From Humibacter ginsenosidimutans (lineage in GTDB: Bacteria; Actinomycetota; Actinomycetes; Actinomycetales; Microbacteriaceae): a stretch of 64,000 nucleotides of DNA. The notes below the pieces were generated by a model. That model did no database searches. It was not told the origin of the DNA and saw only the letters and a program-made list of their open reading frames with translations. How positions within the stretch are numbered: position 1 is the stretch's first letter; each line of letters starts with the position of its first letter. The stretch spans positions 1,364,001 to 1,428,000 of the forward strand of contig NZ_CP042305.1 of assembly GCF_007859675.1 (NCBI RefSeq), given 5' to 3'. The position numbers and the translations under genes were made by a program. Below, one piece after another: positions 54,945-64,000 of this stretch.

Positions 54945-57262
54945 CCATCCACGAAGCGCCGGACGAGCGCACGGTGGACGACACGGAACGCATCCAGGTG
55001 ACGCACCCCAAGCAGTGGGCCGCGGGCATCCCCGGCATCATGCACTCGGTCGGACCGGCCGTGCGCGAGATGGGCCCGTCGCGAGCGGCGAAGCTGCTCA
55101 CTTCGATGAACCACAAGGACGGCTTCGATTGCATGAGCTGCGCCTGGCCAGACCCCTCGCACCGCAAGGTGGCGGAGTTCTGCGAGAACGGCGCGAAGGC
55201 CGTCACCTGGGAGGCGACGCCGCTCACGGTGCCGAACACGTTCTGGGCGGAGCATCCGATTCCCGTGCTGCTGGAGAAGTCGGAGTACTGGCTCGGCATG
55301 CAGGGCCGTCTCGTCGAGCCGGTCTACAAAGCGGCCGACAGCGACCGTTATGTGCCGGTGACGTGGGATGACGCCTTCCGCATCGTTTCGGACAAGCTGC
55401 GATCGCTCGACTCCCCCGACCAGGCCGCGTTCTACACGAGCGGCCGCACCTCGAACGAGGCGGCGTTCGCCTACCAACTGTTCGCCCGCGCCTTCGGCAC
55501 GAACAATCTGCCGGACTGCTCCAACATGTGCCACGAGTCCACCGGCGCCGCACTCGGCGAGGTGATCGGCGTGGGCAAGTGCACGGTCACCTACGACGAC
55601 TTCGCCAAGGCCGACCTGATCATCATCATGGGTCAGAACCCGGGCACGAACCATCCGCGCATGCTCACCGCGCTCGAGGAGGCAAAGGAGGCGGGGGCGA
55701 AGATCGTGGCCGTGAACCCGCTGCCGGAGGCCGGGCTCATGCGATACAAGAACCCGCAGAAGGTGAGCGGCTGGATCGGTAAAGGCACGGGCCTCGCCGA
55801 CGACTATCTGCAGATCAGGCTCAGCGGCGACCAGGCCCTCATGCAGGCCGTGGCCAAGCGCGTGCTCGACGCGGAGAGGGCTGCGCCGGGCACCGTGCTC
55901 GATCACGACTTCATCGACAGGTACTGCCAGGGGTTCGACGAATTCGCCGCGAGCCTCGACTCGCTCGACGAGGTCGAGGTCTTGCGGGCGACGGGGCTCA
56001 CCAGCGGCGAGATCGGTTCTCTCGCCGACCGGTACATGAAGGCCGACAAGGTGATCGTCACGTGGGCGATGGGCCTCACCCAGCACAAGCGCGCCGTGGC
56101 GACGATCAAAGACATCATGAACCTGCTGTTCCTGCGCGGGAACATCGGCAAGCCGGGCGCAGGCGCATCCCCGATCCGCGGCCACAGCAACGTGCAGGGG
56201 GACCGCACGATGGGCATCTGGGAGAAGATGCCGCCGGCGTTCCTCGACAAGCTGCGCGACGAGTTCCGCTTCGAGCCGCCGCGCGAGAACGGGGTCGACA
56301 GCGTCGACGGCATCCGGGCACTCGCCGACGGACGCATCAAGGTGTGGTTCGCCCTCGGCGGCAACCTCGTGGCCGCGATCTCCGACACGGATGCCGCGGA
56401 GAGCGCCGTGCAGAAGGCGGAGCTGACGGTGCAGGTGTCGACCAAGCTCAACCGTTCGCACGCCGTCGTGGGACGCGAAGCCCTCATTCTGCCGACGATG
56501 GGGCGCACGGAGATCGACCTGCAGGCATCCGGGGAGCAGTTCATCTCGGTGGAAGACACGGTGTGCGCGGTGCACCCGTCGTGGGGCAAGGTCGACCCGG
56601 TGTCACCGAACCTGCTTTCGGAGATCTCGATCATCACCCGGCTGGCACGCGCGACGTTGCGCGATCGATCGAATGCCGACATCGACTGGGCGGCCTTCGA
56701 GGCCGACTACGACAGGATCCGCGATCACATCGCGAACGTGTGCCCCGGCTGCGACGACTACAACCGCAAGATCCGGCAGGAGGGCGGCTTCGTGCTGCCG
56801 CACGGGCCGCGCGACTCGCGCACCTTCCCCACCGACACGGGCAAAGCGAAGTTCTCGCTCAACGAACTGCAGTACGTCGAATGCCCGTCCGGGCGCCTGC
56901 TGCTGCAGACGATCCGCGCGCACGACCAGTTCAACACGACGATCTACAGTCTCAACGATCGCTATCGCGGCGTGAAGCAGGGACGTGACGTGGTCTTCGT
57001 GAGCCCGCAGGACATCGCGGAGCTCGGGCTGACCGACGGTCAACGCGTCGACGTGCACAGCGAGTTCAGCGACGGTGTCGACCGCGTGATCCGCGGTTTC
57101 AGGCTGGTGTCGTATCCGACGGCGAGAGGATGCGCCGCCGCCTACTTCCCCGAGGCGAATCCGCTCGTGCCGCTCGGAGCCACCGCCGAGGTGAGCAACA
57201 CGCCGGCATCGAAGTCGGTCGTGATCCGCATCGAGCCGACGACGGTGCCGGTCGCGGTCTGA
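54941..57262 (+). CDS. fdhF: FdhF/YdeP-family molybdopterin oxidoreductase (formate dehydrogenase)
   Basis: A 773-residue molybdoenzyme. The N-terminal [10 protein letters not shown] (Cys64, Cys67) replaces the classical four-Cys cluster motif, as in the YdeP group. [11 protein letters not shown] (Cys197) contains a candidate Mo ligand. The bis-MGD segments include [34 protein letters not shown] and, C-terminal, [20 protein letters not shown]. Corynebacterium FdhF of this type oxidises formate to CO2; that activity is inferred here from similarity and from fdhD. There is no separate NAD-binding subunit in the window, so the electron acceptor is unknown. Confidence 0.9.
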   Translation: MTIHEAPDERTVDDTERIQVTHPKQWAAGIPGIMHSVGPAVREMGPSRAAKLLTSMNHKDGFDCMSCAWPDPSHRKVAEFCENGAKAVTWEATPLTVPNTFWAEHPIPVLLEKSEYWLGMQGRLVEPVYKAADSDRYVPVTWDDAFRIVSDKLRSLDSPDQAAFYTSGRTSNEAAFAYQLFARAFGTNNLPDCSNMCHESTGAALGEVIGVGKCTVTYDDFAKADLIIIMGQNPGTNHPRMLTALEEAKEAGAKIVAVNPLPEAGLMRYKNPQKVSGWIGKGTGLADDYLQIRLSGDQALMQAVAKRVLDAERAAPGTVLDHDFIDRYCQGFDEFAASLDSLDEVEVLRATGLTSGEIGSLADRYMKADKVIVTWAMGLTQHKRAVATIKDIMNLLFLRGNIGKPGAGASPIRGHSNVQGDRTMGIWEKMPPAFLDKLRDEFRFEPPRENGVDSVDGIRALADGRIKVWFALGGNLVAAISDTDAAESAVQKAELTVQVSTKLNRSHAVVGREALILPTMGRTEIDLQASGEQFISVEDTVCAVHPSWGKVDPVSPNLLSEISIITRLARATLRDRSNADIDWAAFEADYDRIRDHIANVCPGCDDYNRKIRQEGGFVLPHGPRDSRTFPTDTGKAKFSLNELQYVECPSGRLLLQTIRAHDQFNTTIYSLNDRYRGVKQGRDVVFVSPQDIAELGLTDGQRVDVHSEFSDGVDRVIRGFRLVSYPTARGCAAAYFPEANPLVPLGATAEVSNTPASKSVVIRIEPTTVPVAV

Positions 57263-57287
57263 GGGGGGTCAGCGGTCGCCGACGGAC

Positions 57288-57566
57288 TCACAGTTGCTGC
57301 AGGCGCGGCCGCGGCCCCTCGATGCGCGCGATCGCGACCTTGACCTCGACGAGTTCGCCCTCGACGCGCGTCACGCGGTCGTCCAGCCGATCGAAACGGT
57401 CGTCCAGTCGGTCGAAGCGCTGACTGACTCGCACCTCGAAGGCGTCGAGCCGGGAGTCCACGGCCTTCGTCTGTCGCGAGAGCATGCCCGCCACGCCGCC
57501 CAGCACGGTGACGGCGAACGCGAAGAGCGCGATGACCATCCCGATCACATCCGGTGACACGAACAC
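57288..57566 (-). CDS. Small membrane-anchored coiled-coil protein
   Basis: A 92-residue protein. One N-terminal membrane helix (about 8-28, VIGMVIALFAFAVTVLGGVA) precedes an uninterrupted coiled coil with heptads such as RFDRLDDRFDRLDDRVTRVE. Short repeated DNA encodes the RFDRLDD units. Similar small proteins occur widely without known function; a scaffold or stator-like role is possible. It converges on fdhF with a 25-bp gap. Confidence 0.7.
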   Translation of the reverse strand: MFVSPDVIGMVIALFAFAVTVLGGVAGMLSRQTKAVDSRLDAFEVRVSQRFDRLDDRFDRLDDRVTRVEGELVEVKVAIARIEGPRPRLQQL

Positions 57567-57735
57567 CCTCCCATTCTGCCCGGTGATACGCGCGTTGTCA
57601 GCGACCGTATCGTGGGCGATCCGGGACCCGATCGCGCGAAGGACCGCCTGTGACCAGGCGCCGTCGGGAGAGCCTGGGGACGAGGAGTCCGCGGAGCGCC
57701 GACGTGAAGGCCGGTCCCCTACGCTTTAACGCGAC

Positions 57736-59682
57736 ATGGCGCATCTTCTCGGGGCCGAAGCCCTGCATCTCGAATACCCCACCAAAGTCGTCTTCGACTC
57801 CGTCTCGCTCGGCGTGAACGAGGGCGACCGCATCGGCATCGTGGGCCGCAACGGCGACGGCAAGTCCAGCCTGCTCGCGATGCTGGCGGGGAGGAGGATG
57901 CCCGACAGCGGCCGCGTCACCGTGCGCGGCGGCATCCGCATCGGGGTGCTCGACCAGGAGGACATGCTCGACGACGACCACACGGTGGCGCAGGTGGTGG
58001 TCGGCGACACCGCCGAGCACGAATGGGCCGGAGATGCGCGCGTGCGCGACGTGATCGCCGGGCTGCTCGGCGACATCCCGTGGGAGGCGCGCATCGGCTC
58101 GCTCAGCGGAGGACAGCGCCGTCGCGTCGCGCTCGCCGCGCTGCTCGCCGGCGACTGGGACGTGCTCGCCCTCGACGAGCCCACCAACCACCTCGACGTG
58201 GAGGCCATCACCTGGCTCGCGCAGCACCTGAAGCGCCGGTGGTCGACGAACTCCGGCGGGCTGCTCGTGGTCACACACGACAGGTGGTTCCTCGACGAGA
58301 TCTGCACGGCCACCTGGGAGGTGCACGACCGCGTCGTCGAGCCGTTCGACGGCGGCTACGCCGCCTACATCCTGCAGCGCGTGGAGCGGGACAGGATGGC
58401 CGCGGCCACCGAGGCCAAGCGCCAGAACCTGGCGCGCAAGGAGCTCGCGTGGCTGCGCCGCGGCGCGCCCGCCCGTACCTCGAAGCCGAAATTCCGCATC
58501 GACGCCGCCAACGCGCTCATCGAGGATGTGCCGCCCATTCGCGACTCGGTGTCGCTGAAAGCGCTCGCGGTCTCGCGCCTCGGCAAAGAGGTGGTCGACC
58601 TGGTGGATGCGTCGGTGTCGTATCCGGTGGAGGCCGGCGACGGCCTCAGCGGTGGCGACAGCGCGAGCGACGATGCCAGGGCGGACGCCGAGCGGAAGAC
58701 GGTGCTGCGCGACGTGGAGTGGCGCATCGCGCCGGGCGAGCGCACGGGCATCCTCGGCGTGAACGGCGCGGGCAAGTCGACGCTTCTCGGCCTGGTCGCA
58801 GGCACGGTGCAGCCGACGGACGGACGCGTGAAACGCGGCAAGACCGTCAAGGTCGCCTCGCTCACGCAGCGCCTCGACGAGCTCGAGCAGCACCTCGGCG
58901 ACCCGGTGCGCGTCGTGCTCGCACGGCTGCGCACCACCTACACGCTCGGCAGCGGGTCAAAGGCGCAGGAGCTCACGCCCGGCCAGATGCTGGAACGGCT
59001 CGGATTCTCCAGCGCGCAGCTGTCGACACCGGTCAAAGATCTCTCCGGCGGCCAGAAGCGGCGGCTGCAGTTGCTGCTCATCTTGCTCGACCAGCCGAAC
59101 GTGCTCATCCTCGACGAGCCGACGAACGACCTCGACACCGACATGCTCGCGGCGATGGAGGACCTGCTCGACTCCTGGCCCGGCACGCTCATCGTCGTCT
59201 CGCACGACAGGTACTTCATCGAGCGCGTCACAGATCAGCAGTACGCGATTCTCGACAGTCGGCTGCGGCACTTGCCGGGCGGGGTCGACGAGTATCTGAA
59301 GCTGCGGACGCTGCAGGAGCAGCGGGATGCCGGCCGGAAGAACGATGGCGGCGGTTCGGGCTCGGGGCTGGTTTCGACGGGCTCGACCAGCGGTGGCGGC
59401 TCGGCCGGCGGTGCCGACTCAGGCAGCGACTCTGCATCGGCGAGCGGCGCCGCCGGCCTGCAGGGCGCCGCGCTCCGCGACGCGCAGAAGGAGGTCGCAT
59501 CGATCGAGCGGCGCATCGCCAAGCTCACCGAGCGCATCGACACCGAGCAGACCGCGCTCGCCGAGCACGACCAGGGCGACTACGAGGGCCTGCTGACGAA
59601 GACGGATGCCATCGGCTCGCTCCAGCTCGAGGCATCCGCCCTCGAAGAGCGCTGGTTCGAGCTCACCGAGCTGATCGGTTGA
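57736..59682 (+). CDS. ABC-F family ATPase (Uup-like) with Gly/Ser linker and C-terminal coiled coil
   Basis: A 648-residue soluble protein with two ABC domains. The first has Walker A GRNGDGKSS (37-45), signature LSGGQRRRVALAALL and Walker B LDEPTNHLD; the second has GVNGAGKST (341-349), LSGGQKRRLQLLLIL and LDEPTNDLD. A Gly/Ser/Ala linker of about 40 residues (around 535-575) leads to a C-terminal coiled coil (VASIERRIAKLTERIDTEQT). ABC-F proteins act on ribosomes (translation factors or antibiotic protection); the coiled-coil end resembles Uup. There is no membrane domain, so it is not a transporter. It stands alone. Confidence 0.92.
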   Translation: MAHLLGAEALHLEYPTKVVFDSVSLGVNEGDRIGIVGRNGDGKSSLLAMLAGRRMPDSGRVTVRGGIRIGVLDQEDMLDDDHTVAQVVVGDTAEHEWAGDARVRDVIAGLLGDIPWEARIGSLSGGQRRRVALAALLAGDWDVLALDEPTNHLDVEAITWLAQHLKRRWSTNSGGLLVVTHDRWFLDEICTATWEVHDRVVEPFDGGYAAYILQRVERDRMAAATEAKRQNLARKELAWLRRGAPARTSKPKFRIDAANALIEDVPPIRDSVSLKALAVSRLGKEVVDLVDASVSYPVEAGDGLSGGDSASDDARADAERKTVLRDVEWRIAPGERTGILGVNGAGKSTLLGLVAGTVQPTDGRVKRGKTVKVASLTQRLDELEQHLGDPVRVVLARLRTTYTLGSGSKAQELTPGQMLERLGFSSAQLSTPVKDLSGGQKRRLQLLLILLDQPNVLILDEPTNDLDTDMLAAMEDLLDSWPGTLIVVSHDRYFIERVTDQQYAILDSRLRHLPGGVDEYLKLRTLQEQRDAGRKNDGGGSGSGLVSTGSTSGGGSAGGADSGSDSASASGAAGLQGAALRDAQKEVASIERRIAKLTERIDTEQTALAEHDQGDYEGLLTKTDAIGSLQLEASALEERWFELTELIG

Positions 59683-59878
59683 GCTCGACGCCGCGCTCCC
59701 GCAGCCGGCGCACGAGGTCGGCCGCGTACCACGCGGGCCACTGTTCGTCGTAGACGCCGCCGAGCTCGGCCTTCTCGTATCGACCGTGCGCCTCGGCCGT
59801 CTGCTCGAGCAGCTCGCGCATCAGTTCGACATCGGCATCGCGCTGCGCGCGGTCGTCCCATGCCGTTTCGGCGCTCAT
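59663..59878 (-). CDS. 71-residue hypothetical protein coupled to VOC gene
   Basis: A short, charged, probably helical protein (containing ELMRELLEQTAEAHGRYEKA and YDEQWPAWYAADLVRRLRER). Its start overlaps the stop of the VOC gene by ATGA (59875-59878), and its 3' end overlaps the convergent ABC-F gene by 20 bp. The coupling and codon use support it being real. I do not recognise the family. Confidence 0.65.
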   Translation of the reverse strand: MSAETAWDDRAQRDADVELMRELLEQTAEAHGRYEKAELGGVYDEQWPAWYAADLVRRLRERGVELNRSAR

Positions 59879-60321
59879 GCGCGCCCCGGGAGGCGGTCGA
59901 CGATCTGCTGCAGCACGAAGCCGTTGCCGTCGGGATCGTCGAACGACGCGAACGACGCGTAGCTGTTGTGCTCCGTGTTCGGGCCAGCGACGCGGTTGGC
60001 CGTTCCCGCCCAGTGGAAGACGCCGTCCTGGTCGTGCCAGATCTCGCTCACGTCGGCGCCGCCGGCGATGAGCTCGGCGCGCGTCTGCTCGAGATTCGCG
60101 GTGATGAGGTGGATGCCCTGCACCGACCCCGGCTCCGCCGAGGTGAGGTTCTCGCCGAAGATGAGCGATGCCGCGGAACCCGGAGGGGTCACCTGCACGA
60201 CGCGCAGCCCGCGCGGAGTGCTGAAGTCGGCGTCGAGCCGAAAGCCGAGCCCCTCGTAGAACGCCTTGGCGCGATCCGCGTCGGCCACCGGAAGAACGAC
60301 GATCTCGAGCTTGAGGTCCAT
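59875..60321 (-). CDS. VOC-family (glyoxalase/bleomycin-resistance fold) protein
   Basis: A 148-residue VOC protein with two beta-alpha-beta-beta-beta units: LKLEIVVLPVADADRAKAFYE near the N-terminus and ASFDDPDGNGFVLQQIV near the C-terminus, the latter with the FxDPDGN motif. Members bind a metal or an antibiotic; the function here is unknown. ATG 60321 follows GGAGA. Immediately upstream are two copies of a TAACC-N9-GGTTA-like palindrome. It is the first gene of a two-gene operon with the 71-residue protein. Confidence 0.85.
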   Translation of the reverse strand: MDLKLEIVVLPVADADRAKAFYEGLGFRLDADFSTPRGLRVVQVTPPGSAASLIFGENLTSAEPGSVQGIHLITANLEQTRAELIAGGADVSEIWHDQDGVFHWAGTANRVAGPNTEHNSYASFASFDDPDGNGFVLQQIVDRLPGRA

Positions 60322-60338
60322 GTGCTGTCTCCTGTCTG

Positions 60339-60400
60339 AATAACCTGTTTGACTGGTTATTACTTTGGCAGACGAAAAGTAACTCGTCAAGCAGGTGACG
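60339..60400. promoter_or_regulatory. Double palindromic operator upstream of VOC gene
   Basis: AATAACC-TGTTTGACT-GGTTATT (60339-60361) is a perfect 7-bp dyad with a 9-bp spacer. At 60379-60400 a related, less perfect site GTAACTCGTCAAGCAGGTGA keeps the GTCAA core and the TAAC/GGT ends. The centres are about 39 bp apart (close to four helical turns), suggesting cooperative binding by a dimeric repressor (ArsR-, HxlR- or TetR-like). No such regulator gene lies beside it. Confidence 0.6.
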
Positions 60401-60466
60401 CGAATCAGCTCGATGGCGAGCAGTCAGCTGCGTGGCGCCGATGCGTGACCGGCTGCCGAGAGCGCC

Positions 60467-62881
60467 TCAGCGACCGAGACGGTGCCCGATGCGGCGATAG
60501 AGCTCGCGCGAGGATTCCCACAGGGCGGCAGCCTCTTGAGCATCCCCCCGCAGCTGCGCCGCTCCCGCGCGCACCGCTCGTCCGCGTGCGATCTCGGCCA
60601 GATCGCCGGTCGCCTCCGCCACCTCTTCTGCTGCGGCGGCGCGGCGCACGGCACCTTCGGCATCCCCCGCCGCAAGCAGCAGCTCCGCCAGGGTGTTGCC
60701 CGCGTCGGTCTCCAGCAGCGGCGATCCGGCGCGCATGCCCTCCCGCAGAACGGCTTCGGCCGCGCTCACGGCTCCCGTGATGTCGCCGTCTGCCGCCCGC
60801 AGCCGAGCCGACAGCAGGGCCAGCTCCGTCGTTGCCGAGTACTCGCCCGCCTCGGATGCCGCCAGCTCGGCGATCGCCATGCGTCGCCTGGCCGTCTCCA
60901 GGTCGCCTGCCGCCTCGGCGACGCTCGTGAGCACGGCGTGCACGTGCGGCACCGGGCGCTCGCCGGCGTGCGCCAGAAGCCAGGCCAGTTCGTCTTCGGC
61001 ATCGTCGAACCGGCCGAGCGAGATGTGCAGCAGAACGCGATTGGTGCGCACGATGCTCACGTTGAGGGTGTCGTCGATCTGCTCGGCGATCGACAGCGCA
61101 CGCGCGTACCCGCGCCCCGCCTCCGCGTAGCGCGCCACGATGCGCAGGGTGTCGGCGTGGTTGCCGCGCGCCCTGCCCTCCACCTGCAGATCGCCCTCGG
61201 CGTGGGCGATGGCCGCCGCCTGGCGGTACGCCCGCATCGCGTCGTCGAATCGGCTCATGCGTCGTTGTACGCTGCCGAGCTGGTTCCACGTGCGAGCGAG
61301 CGCGACACCGGTGGCGACACGGCGCACCCGGTGGAGGATCATCAGCGCCTCGTCATAGCGCCCCAGCTTCTCGGCGCAGACCGCGACGTTGAGCGCCACC
61401 TCGGGCGCGGACTCGAGCGCCGACACGCGCGAGGCGAGCTCGTGCAGCCGGAACGCCGCGGCCCACATCGACCACTGGGCCAGCGCAGGGTGCGCGGCCA
61501 GCGCCAGCCGCTCCACCGTGCGTTCGCTGCCGCCCTCCAGCGCGGCCGATGCGACGCCGAACACCGTCGCGTAGTCCGTGGCCGCATAGTCGGGGTCGCT
61601 CTCGATCGCCGCGAGCACGGCATCCGACGCCCGCTCCACCGCCGCGCGGCGAGCCGACGCGGGGAAGGATGCCTGCGCCTCCTCCCGTAGAAACGCGAAC
61701 ACCGTCGCGTGCATGCGCACGTGTGCGCCGTCGAGCGTCACGAGGTGCCGCTCGGCCAGCCGTGCCAGGGCGGCGTCGGCGCGCGGCGTCATGGCCCCCA
61801 GCACAGCACTGTCGAACTCGCGATCGATCAGCGCCGCCAAGCGCAGCACCTCGGCGTCCTCGGGCAGCAGAGTGGCGAGGGCGGTCTCCAGCGCCGGCCG
61901 CATGCGCGCCGAGGCCGGTTCCCACTCGAAGCGCTCGGCGAGGTCGGCGAGCGTCCAGTCCGGGCTGCGCGCCGCTGTCGCAGCGAGCATGACCAGGTCG
62001 AGCGGAAGACCGCCGGAGACGCGCACGAGCCGGAGCAGCGCCGGGTCGTCGGGCGAGGCATCCAGCAGCCTGCCGAGCAGGGCCGCCGAGTCGTCGTCGC
62101 CGAGCGGAGGCACCACGGTTCTGTGCAGCGGAATGCCGGCGACGCCCTGCTGGTTCTCGAGGCCGGACAGCGGGGTTCTGGCCGTGATCACGTAGCGCAC
62201 CCCCGGCAGCACGAGCGCGGCGACGGCCGCCGGGTCGGCGGCGTCTTCGAGCACGATCGTGCGCTCGCCGACCTCGGCCGCCACCCGTTCGCGCAGTCGC
62301 GCCAGGTCGTAAGGCATCGAGCGGTGACCCAGCGCACCGAGCACACGGCGCAGCACCTCTACCGGGTCGGCCGGCCGTTGGCCGGGCTCCGACCCGCGGA
62401 GCTGCACGGTGATCGCCTGAGGCGACGACAGCAGCGACGCCACCGAGCTCGTTCCCACCCCGGGCAGCCCCGTGAGAATGACGATCGGCGCGTTCGGGAT
62501 GCCCGCCACCAGCCGATCGCGCCCGACCACACCCTCGGCATCCCGTCGCCCCACCTGCACGTCGACGTGCACGGCCATGCGATCGCCGTTGAGCTCGCGA
62601 GTCCGCTCGCCGAGTGCGGCAGCGGCGTTCTGCGGAAGGCCCAGAGCCAGAGCGATGTCCCTGACCAGCGCGTCGTCGAGCCGGCGGCGGCCCGCGCGGA
62701 AGCAGTCGTAGACGGTCACCTTGGCCGGATCATCGCCACTCCGCAGCTCGCCGACGCGTCGAGCGATCTCCGCGTATGACGGGGATCCCGCTGCGGCGCG
62801 AAGCTCGCCGAGTCGAATGCTCAGCTCGTCGAGACTGCTCGGTTCGTGCGGAGCGCCGGGCGCGGTCTCACGAACTGCCAC
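60467..62881 (-). CDS. Large HTH-STAND ATPase-like protein with TPR array
   Basis: An 804-residue protein. An N-terminal helix-turn-helix-like region (about 20-95, with SPSYAEIARRVGELR and VYDCFRAGRRRLDDALVRDI) leads into an NB-ARC/STAND-like module (about 110-330) and then a long helical TPR repeat region (about 400-790; e.g. RYDEALMILHRVRRVATGVA). The P-loop GLPGVGTSS (138-146) lacks the Lys of Walker A, having Thr144, so ATP hydrolysis is doubtful. The layout is that of SARP/AfsR-like regulators without the activator domain. Role unknown: transcription control or innate-immunity sensor are both possible. Confidence 0.8.
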   Translation of the reverse strand: MAVRETAPGAPHEPSSLDELSIRLGELRAAAGSPSYAEIARRVGELRSGDDPAKVTVYDCFRAGRRRLDDALVRDIALALGLPQNAAAALGERTRELNGDRMAVHVDVQVGRRDAEGVVGRDRLVAGIPNAPIVILTGLPGVGTSSVASLLSSPQAITVQLRGSEPGQRPADPVEVLRRVLGALGHRSMPYDLARLRERVAAEVGERTIVLEDAADPAAVAALVLPGVRYVITARTPLSGLENQQGVAGIPLHRTVVPPLGDDDSAALLGRLLDASPDDPALLRLVRVSGGLPLDLVMLAATAARSPDWTLADLAERFEWEPASARMRPALETALATLLPEDAEVLRLAALIDREFDSAVLGAMTPRADAALARLAERHLVTLDGAHVRMHATVFAFLREEAQASFPASARRAAVERASDAVLAAIESDPDYAATDYATVFGVASAALEGGSERTVERLALAAHPALAQWSMWAAAFRLHELASRVSALESAPEVALNVAVCAEKLGRYDEALMILHRVRRVATGVALARTWNQLGSVQRRMSRFDDAMRAYRQAAAIAHAEGDLQVEGRARGNHADTLRIVARYAEAGRGYARALSIAEQIDDTLNVSIVRTNRVLLHISLGRFDDAEDELAWLLAHAGERPVPHVHAVLTSVAEAAGDLETARRRMAIAELAASEAGEYSATTELALLSARLRAADGDITGAVSAAEAVLREGMRAGSPLLETDAGNTLAELLLAAGDAEGAVRRAAAAEEVAEATGDLAEIARGRAVRAGAAQLRGDAQEAAALWESSRELYRRIGHRLGR

Positions 62882-62993
62882 GCCGTCAGCATATCGGCAC
62901 GCCGTTCGGGATCGTTCGAACGCCTGACGACGGCACCCGGCGCCTTCCTATGCTCCGATGACCCTTCCCTGTCATGAAAGGACAGACGCACCG

Positions 62994-63491
62994 ATGACGA
63001 CCCGAGAAGAGATCGCAGCGAGGCTCGACGACTTCGCGTATCAGAAGAAGCACTTCGGCGGCTTCATGATGAACAAGCGGGCCAAGAGCTCGCACGCGCT
63101 GTGGACCTCCACCACCGACCGCGGCGTCACGGAGCTGTCGATTCTCACCACGCGCGACTACGGCGACTCCAACGTCTACGACGTGGCGGCGTTCCGGCTC
63201 GACGGACCGGTGCCCGCCGACGTCGCGGCACAGCTCGTGCCGGCGGCCGGCCACCTCGCCGATGGGGCCAATCTGCGCGCGCACGGTTATGTCTATTCGG
63301 AGATCGAGCCGTGGGACGGCGGCGGCACGAGCTGGATCTCGAAGAAGCCCGAGTTCCGCAACCTGTCCCGTGTCGACGAGGGCCTCTACGTCATCCCGAT
63401 CCAGCGCCTGACCGGCGACGGCGAGCCGCACTGGCTGGCCTGGGTGCGCGCGAACGGCACCCTCAACATCGCCATCGTCTACAACCCCTGA
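62994..63491 (+). CDS. Hypothetical soluble protein
   Basis: A 165-residue protein read from ATG 62994, which follows AAAGGA; an earlier in-frame ATG at 62958 is less likely. It is mixed alpha/beta, with RDYGDSNVYDVAAFRLDGPV and WISKKPEFRNLSRVDEGLYV, and shows no signal peptide or membrane segment. I do not recognise the family. It is 3 bp before the next membrane-protein gene, so the two probably form an operon. Confidence 0.7.
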   Translation: MTTREEIAARLDDFAYQKKHFGGFMMNKRAKSSHALWTSTTDRGVTELSILTTRDYGDSNVYDVAAFRLDGPVPADVAAQLVPAAGHLADGANLRAHGYVYSEIEPWDGGGTSWISKKPEFRNLSRVDEGLYVIPIQRLTGDGEPHWLAWVRANGTLNIAIVYNP

Positions 63492-63494
63492 CGA

Positions 63495-64000
63495 ATGACG
63501 GCCACAGGCTCTCCTCTCGGAGGAGGTGGGGCTGCGATCGTGGTCGCCGGCGCCGGATACCTCGTCGTCGCGGCCGCGGTCGCCTTCATCGTGCTCCCCC
63601 TCGGCCTGGGGCTCACCGGTGCGGCCCTTCTGCTCGCGCAGATCGCTGTGCTCCTCGCCGGAGCCGCGCTCACGGCATACATCGCGATCGTCGCGCAGCG
63701 CTCCGCCGCGGCCCAGGCCGCTCTGCTGGCGACCGTGCGCGAGCTCGGCTGGTCGTACACGCCCGATGTCAGCGACCGCCTCTGGGGCGGCTCGATCGAC
63801 GAGCAGATCCCCCGCAAGCGACGCCGCTCGACCCAGTATCTGGATGCCCGCGGCACCGCCCTCCCGTTCGATTCGGCCGTGCGCACGTTCACCGTGGGCG
63901 ACGGGGACGGCGCGCTGACGCACACGACGCGAGCGGTGCGCATCCCGCTGCTGGCCGAGGCGCCCCGCCTCGTCGTGCGCTCCCGCTCGGGCGGCGGCGC
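63495..64000 (+). CDS. Membrane protein, N-terminal part (cut by window edge)
   Basis: An open frame from ATG 63495 to the window end, at least 168 residues. Two hydrophobic helices lie at about 14-38 and 40-66, followed by a soluble part with VRELGWSYTPDVSDRLWGGS and an Arg/Lys patch RKRRRSTQYLD. The stop lies beyond the window. The family is not recognised. It is coupled closely (3 bp) to the preceding hypothetical gene. Confidence 0.65.
   Translation, partial: MTATGSPLGGGGAAIVVAGAGYLVVAAAVAFIVLPLGLGLTGAALLLAQIAVLLAGAALTAYIAIVAQRSAAAQAALLATVRELGWSYTPDVSDRLWGGSIDEQIPRKRRRSTQYLDARGTALPFDSAVRTFTVGDGDGALTHTTRAVRIPLLAEAPRLVVRSRSGGG

Overview
This is chromosomal sequence of a high-GC actinobacterium. 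Codon use, the very frequent GGATGCC/GCATCC words, many 4-bp ATGA/GTGA overlaps and the gene families point to Microbacteriaceae (Leifsonia/Humibacter-like); this assignment is inference, as there is no rRNA in the window. No insertion sequence, CRISPR array, prophage or plasmid gene was found.

Layout. Position 1-810 holds the start of pth and all of rplY, and 29764-32401 holds prs, glmU and a tRNA-Gln, all on the minus strand. In other actinobacteria glmU-prs-rplY-pth are neighbours, so the ~29 kb between them looks like an insertion or rearrangement. That interval contains a RIO-type kinase; a hexuronate catabolic regulon (2121-13545: manD, uxuB, two TIM-barrel isomerases, a Gfo/Idh oxidoreductase and an ABC importer on minus; a LacI regulator and uxaC on plus); a DUF6230/DUF6114/TetR trio; lpdA; rlmN; a lower-GC accessory island (about 19.5-23.9 kb); a gluconate module (gntK, merR, an MFS carrier, gnd); and two DUF202 proteins with a ClC channel.

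The accessory island carries three minus-strand genes in a row: a 57-residue zinc-ribbon protein, an AAA ATPase fused to a C-terminal TIR domain, and a nucleotidyltransferase. It also carries two small orphan genes, a gene relic and a long inverted repeat. This is the best candidate for an undescribed, possibly anti-phage, system.

To the right of glmU are a DUF1801 protein, a MarR regulator, three 103-bp tandem repeats and a small (p)ppGpp synthetase. Next comes an assimilatory sulfate cluster (sirohydrochlorin chelatase, sir, cysH, cysD, cysN, a sulfonate-type ABC importer with a frameshifted ATPase gene, cobA); cobA and the chelatase supply sirohaem for Sir. Then come aroG behind a Trp/Tyr/Phe-rich leader peptide and attenuator, a GNAT enzyme, an SDR/XRE divergent pair, an F420-reductase-like protein, gdhA behind a palindromic operator, moaA-fdhD-fdhF (formate oxidation), an ABC-F ATPase, a VOC protein with two palindromic sites, and a large HTH-STAND-TPR protein. 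The last gene is cut by the window end.
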